This document shows, piece after piece, positions 60,653 through 64,000 of a DNA stretch of 64,000 nucleotides. Position 1 is the stretch's first letter. Each line of letters starts with the position of its first letter. The DNA comes from Mucilaginibacter sp. SMC90 (lineage in GTDB: Bacteria; Bacteroidota; Bacteroidia; Sphingobacteriales; Sphingobacteriaceae), in contig NZ_CP094527.1 of assembly GCF_022811725.1 (NCBI RefSeq), positions 7,502,001-7,566,000 of the forward strand, in the 5' to 3' direction. A program made the translations under genes and the position numbers. Below the pieces are notes generated by a model. It saw only the letters and a program-made list of their open reading frames with translations. It was not told where the DNA came from and did not search any database.

Positions 60653-62527
60653 TTATTTGACTTTTGATTGTAGCCAGTTGTTACGGAATGTTTCCTGCTC
60701 CTTGCTCAATTGTTTGCCTGCCTTTTCAAAGGTTACTACTTCAAAATTAGGGTTTTCCTCAAGCGTGATGGTGGTTTCGTGAGCGCCGGTACGGTTTTTA
60801 TAATTTACAACAACTTTATCGCCTGGCTTTTTATCGGCAATAATAGCATTAAAACCACTTTGGTCTTTAACATCTTTTCCATCAACTTTCAATATCACGT
60901 CACCGGCATCAAGGCCTGCCTTATAAACCGGGGTGCCAATAGTTGTGCTTGAAAGTATTGGCAATCCTTCGGCATCAGCAGTGCGTACCTGGCCAGCCCG
61001 GCCACGACCCGGCGTAACTGCCAATGGCCCAGCCCAGCCTTTTCCAGGTTGTACTTTACGCAATACCAAACCGGCTTTGGCCAGCAAATCTTCGTAATTA
61101 TTTTTATCAGTTCCGGTGATATAACGTTTAAAGAAATCAGCAGCAAACTTGGGGTTGTTAGTCACCTTACCTAAATCATTTTGCAGATCAGGAATAGTAT
61201 ACGGTTTCATTACCTTACCGCGGCTAAGCCAAACAGCGCGCATATAATCATCAAGGGTCATGTTAAAATCACTGCGCAAACGAAGATCAAGCGCAAGTGC
61301 TATAGCACCGCCGTAGGTATAGTAACTGGTAAAATCATTAACATTATTGTTTGGGTCGATTGAAACACCTGCATCAGCAAATACCGAATAGCGGCTCATT
61401 TGCGCAGCCGAATATTTAGCGGCACCCGGAGTATTTAAAATTTGGTTAACCAAACCGGCAATGGTTTTGGTGTAATCATCAATCGTATTAAAGCCCGCAC
61501 GGGTAAGCAGCATTTCGCCATAATATTGGGTAAAGCCCTCGGCAAACCAAAGTTCGCTGCTCATGTTGGCATGTTCAAAATTAAACGGTTCCAATGATTT
61601 TGGGCGGATACGTTTCACATTCCAGCTGTGGAAATACTCATGGGCAAACACTCCCATCAGGTTGTTTTCAAAGCCTTCTACTCTTGGTGCCGGCACTGTT
61701 ATACAAGTTGAGTTACGGTGTTCCATTCCATCGCCGGATACAGCCGGGTTTACATCGCTCACAAAAGTATATTCGCCAAAATCATAGGTTGGCAATTCGC
61801 CAAACACCGCTTTTTCTTCCAATACCAGCTTCTGGATCATCTTACCAAAATTATCAATAACAGCCTGGCTATCGTCAGAATGCATGGTAAGGTTTATTTT
61901 TTCTTTTTTGCCATCGGTATTTACCACCTCCCAGCTGCTAACATTATGATTAGATAGTTCGGTAGGACTATCCATCATATACTGCATATTGGGCGCACTA
62001 TATACATTTGCGCCTTCATGTTTAAGCTGCGAAGCTACCTTCCAGCCATATTTATCAAGGTCGTTAAACTCAAATTTAAGCTGCCGGTTATCCTGCCCAA
62101 CCACCCACATAAAAGTGGCAGGCATATTTAAATGCGCATGGCTCAAGTCAATTGAAGCGTAGGTACCGTCGGTCCAGTTACCAAAAAGGGTATAACTCAA
62201 CTTCACTGCAGCCGGGTGATCACCCACTTCGTAAATATCGCCCTCAATTTGAGTTAAAGAGAGTTCCTTGCCATCAACATCGGTGGCTTTAACATTATAG
62301 ATATTTTTGCCAAACTCATGTGTGGCATAACGGCCCGCGGATGAGCGGCTCATGCGTACCCTGAAATTACCGGACGGTGCCTGCGGAACGGTCATAACTA
62401 TTTCGGCCTCATGGTGGGCTGCATTTGGAAATGATATAGAATAGTAAATGGCTTTTTGCGCCTCCTGTTGTGCCATAACATTGCAAGCAAATACCGAGGC
62501 GGCGGTAAAGAGTAGTAATTTTTTCAT
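60653..62527 (-). CDS. Secreted M61-family (glycyl) aminopeptidase with PDZ domain
   Basis: From ATG 62527 the protein has 624 residues: signal peptide (1-20), an N-terminal beta domain, the zinc motif HEYFH (296-300) with the downstream ELWFAEGFTQYYGE ligand region, and a C-terminal PDZ domain (about 515-600, TPVYKAGLDAGDVILKVDGKD). The M61 family includes glycyl aminopeptidase. A TTG one codon upstream is also possible. It precedes the M28 gene in the operon. Confidence 0.93.
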   Translation of the reverse strand: MKKLLLFTAASVFACNVMAQQEAQKAIYYSISFPNAAHHEAEIVMTVPQAPSGNFRVRMSRSSAGRYATHEFGKNIYNVKATDVDGKELSLTQIEGDIYEVGDHPAAVKLSYTLFGNWTDGTYASIDLSHAHLNMPATFMWVVGQDNRQLKFEFNDLDKYGWKVASQLKHEGANVYSAPNMQYMMDSPTELSNHNVSSWEVVNTDGKKEKINLTMHSDDSQAVIDNFGKMIQKLVLEEKAVFGELPTYDFGEYTFVSDVNPAVSGDGMEHRNSTCITVPAPRVEGFENNLMGVFAHEYFHSWNVKRIRPKSLEPFNFEHANMSSELWFAEGFTQYYGEMLLTRAGFNTIDDYTKTIAGLVNQILNTPGAAKYSAAQMSRYSVFADAGVSIDPNNNVNDFTSYYTYGGAIALALDLRLRSDFNMTLDDYMRAVWLSRGKVMKPYTIPDLQNDLGKVTNNPKFAADFFKRYITGTDKNNYEDLLAKAGLVLRKVQPGKGWAGPLAVTPGRGRAGQVRTADAEGLPILSSTTIGTPVYKAGLDAGDVILKVDGKDVKDQSGFNAIIADKKPGDKVVVNYKNRTGAHETTITLEENPNFEVVTFEKAGKQLSKEQETFRNNWLQSKVK

Positions 62528-62678
62528 CAACTTAAATTATCTGCGCTGAAATTACTATTAAATCACCAAAAAATTAATATCAATGTTATTACCCGTAAAA
62601 GGTTGGCTAAATCCGGTTAAATCCACATTCCTGCCCTGTTCATTTAATTATCCGTACATTTAAAGAAATTCCCGGCTT

Positions 62679-62960
62679 ATGATCCTTTTTTCAAGAAGAA
62701 ACCTGCATTACACCGATTATAAATGGACTGCTTACATTCAGAATGATCCGCGTGTAAATGGCAGGCCCGATCATACTACGTTTAATAAAACAGAGGGCAA
62801 CGAAATGGTGTACCTTATTAATAAGCTGATGATGATGTGGGATTACCGTTTTGCCAATACCGGCAATAAAATGGAAAAACTGATCCATGATAAACTTCCG
62901 GCCGAGATCACCAGCCAGGAAGATGTACAGGGATGGCTAAAAACAAACCTGAAGTTTTAA
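62679..62960 (+). CDS. Conserved hypothetical protein (93 aa)
   Basis: A small soluble protein starting MILFSRRNLHYTDYKWTAY, with a basic-aromatic core (DPRVNGRPDHTTFNKTEGNEM) and a C-terminal helix plus a short acidic stretch (AEITSQEDVQGWLKTNLKF). No membrane segment or known motif was seen. Similar short proteins occur in related genomes as far as I recall. It is convergent with radA, with a heptad inverted repeat between them. Confidence 0.65.
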   Translation: MILFSRRNLHYTDYKWTAYIQNDPRVNGRPDHTTFNKTEGNEMVYLINKLMMMWDYRFANTGNKMEKLIHDKLPAEITSQEDVQGWLKTNLKF

Positions 62961-62969
62961 GAAGAAGTT

Positions 62970-63097
62970 AAAAGCAGAATGCTCAAAGCTTAAAGCCAAT
63001 AGTTTTATGATCATTGCTATCTAACAACACTATAATAAAAAAGATAACATGAAATCAATTAAACGCCTTGAGCTTTCTGCTTTAAGCCTTAGGCTCC
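62970..63097. repeat. Inverted heptad repeat pair (AAAGCTT units)
   Basis: The left arm has AAAAGCA, GAATGCT, CAAAGCT, TAAAGCC at 62970-62997 in 7-nt phase. The right arm has GAGCTTT, CTGCTTT, AAGCCTT, AGGCTCC at 63070-63097. They oppose each other between convergent genes. Confidence 0.8.
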
Positions 63098-63101
63098 CCC
63101 C

Positions 63102-64000
63102 TTATCCAAACAATTGTCCAAACACCTCTTCAATACTGCTTACAATTTTTATGTCGATATCGTAGCGTGAAAGGTCCATTCGTTTTTTATCCTGACCGCT
63201 GGCCGGGAGGTTATATTTAGAGATAAAGATCTGGTTAAAGCCAAGCTTTTGCGCTTCGGCAATGCGCTGTTCAACGCGGTTCACAGCCCTGATCTCGCCC
63301 GAAAGCCCGAGCTCCCCTGCAAAACAGGTCTTGAACGGAATAGGCATATCCTCGTGCGACGATATTATGGCAGCCGCCAAACCAAGATCAATAGCGGGGT
63401 CTTCAACCCTGATACCGCCTGTAATATTCAGAAACACATCTTTTGCGCCAAGCCTGAAACCGCAGCGTTTTTCCAATACAGCCAGCAGCATGCTCATGCG
63501 TTTGGTGTCAAAACCGGTAGCAGTACGCTGCGGGGTTCCATATGCCGATGCACTAACCAAAGCCTGCGTTTCAATCAGCATTGGGCGCATACCCTCTAAA
63601 GTGGCCGAAATGGTGATACCGCTCAGCGGTGTTTCGCGGTGCGAGAGCAGTATTTCCGAAGGGTTGGATACCTCTCTCAACCCTTCGCCCATCATTTCAT
63701 AAATACCCAGTTCAGACGCTGAACCGAAACGGTTTTTGATGGTACGCAGTATCCGGTAAACATGGTGCCTGTCGCCCTCAAACTGCAATACAGTATCAAC
63801 CATGTGCTCCAATATTTTGGGGCCGGCAATCATGCCATCTTTGGTGATATGGCCTATCAAAAATACCGGTGTCGAGGTTTCCTTGGCAAAGCGAAGCAAT
63901 TCGGCGGTACATTCCCTAACCTGCGATACGCTGCCGGGTGTTGATTCTATGTGAGCCGAATGTAAGGTTTGGATAGAATCGATCACCACCAAATCAGGTT
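63102..64000 (-). CDS. radA: DNA repair protein RadA (N-terminus cut by window edge)
   Basis: RadA is a RecA-like branch-migration helicase. The visible part (299 full codons plus a partial one) starts in the Walker B region PDLVVIDSIQTL, continues with the RadA-specific KNRFGSASELGIYEM motif and ends with the Lon-like domain (SASAYGTPQRTATGFD, FAGELGLSGEIRAVNRVEQR). The zinc finger and Walker A lie beyond base 64000. It converges with a small hypothetical gene. Confidence 0.95.
   Translation of the reverse strand, partial: PDLVVIDSIQTLHSAHIESTPGSVSQVRECTAELLRFAKETSTPVFLIGHITKDGMIAGPKILEHMVDTVLQFEGDRHHVYRILRTIKNRFGSASELGIYEMMGEGLREVSNPSEILLSHRETPLSGITISATLEGMRPMLIETQALVSASAYGTPQRTATGFDTKRMSMLLAVLEKRCGFRLGAKDVFLNITGGIRVEDPAIDLGLAAAIISSHEDMPIPFKTCFAGELGLSGEIRAVNRVEQRIAEAQKLGFNQIFISKYNLPASGQDKKRMDLSRYDIDIKIVSSIEEVFGQLFG

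Noticed and set aside
1..64000. CRISPR array
   Set aside because: The tandem repeats seen are 7-22 nt with no unique spacers, and no cas gene is present.
1..64000. tRNA or rRNA genes
   Set aside because: No cloverleaf with a GTTCGA-type T arm or rRNA segment was recognised in the intergenic regions.

Overview
The window looks like chromosomal DNA of a Bacteroidota bacterium, most likely family Sphingobacteriaceae (Mucilaginibacter/Pedobacter-like). The evidence is type IX secretion/gliding genes (PorP/SprF, an OmpA/PD40 protein, a CHU_C-type C-terminal domain), LytS/LytTR and BlaI/M56 signalling pairs, a carboxypeptidase-regulatory-domain TonB receptor, Bacteroidota-style promoters (-7 TAnnTTTG) and the general lack of Shine-Dalgarno sequences. 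No rRNA, tRNA, CRISPR array, transposase or prophage gene was found. Most of the window is core genome.

Layout. 1-6.3 kb: a DUF721 protein (cut by the window edge) and recF on the minus strand, then a plus-strand run of a membrane TPR protein, ribH, a 36-residue lipoprotein, a YtxJ-like redox protein, lipA and an ECF sigma/RskA anti-sigma pair. 6.3-10.8 kb: NAD(P)HX repair enzyme, secreted transglutaminase-like protein and a LytS/LytTR two-component system. 10.8-21.7 kb: oxidative stress and iron. Catalase and OxyR are divergent; a siderophore receptor and a PepSY membrane protein form an operon; a flavin/2Fe-2S reductase lies with an amino-acid permease; then Mn-type SOD, TadA and CsaA. 21.9-30.8 kb: lipoproteins, an Lhr-like helicase, an M16 protease and DUF2059. 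29.7-34.3 kb: amino-sugar recycling (NagX-like, NagB/PIG-L fusion, AnmK). 34.4-44.9 kb: a glycosyltransferase, a T9SS/gliding trio and a four-gene polysaccharide set (flippase, GT4, two methyltransferases). 45-48.9 kb: BlaI/M56 and a beta-CASP nuclease. 49-55.5 kb: oxidoreductases with Crp/Fnr and AraC regulators. 55.6-64 kb: an ECF sigma/anti-sigma/DUF4097 operon, a NadR-like ATPase, M28 and M61 peptidases, and radA (cut by the window edge).

The most unusual content is non-coding. Several intergenic regions carry degenerate tandem repeats with a strict 7-nt period, mostly arranged as inverted pairs. The unit sequence differs between loci (TTCGGAT, TTCATGG, GACTTCT, AAAGCTT types) while the period is kept. 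One array of 14 in-phase heptads sits in frame inside the helicase gene and encodes a linker with a 7-residue period. There are also two other dispersed palindrome families (GTCATTGCGAGG type; CCCCTCTTGAGAGGGG type) and a MITE-like element with 24-bp perfect inverted repeats.

The regulatory signals that can be read are a siderophore-receptor promoter bracketed by two 23-bp palindromes, an ATAG-N7-CTAT OxyR-type site between katA and oxyR, and a palindrome in front of blaI. I did not find a convincing new protein-based system. The heptad elements, the NagB/PIG-L fusion with an altered active site, and the M56 protein with duplicated TonB domains are the best leads.
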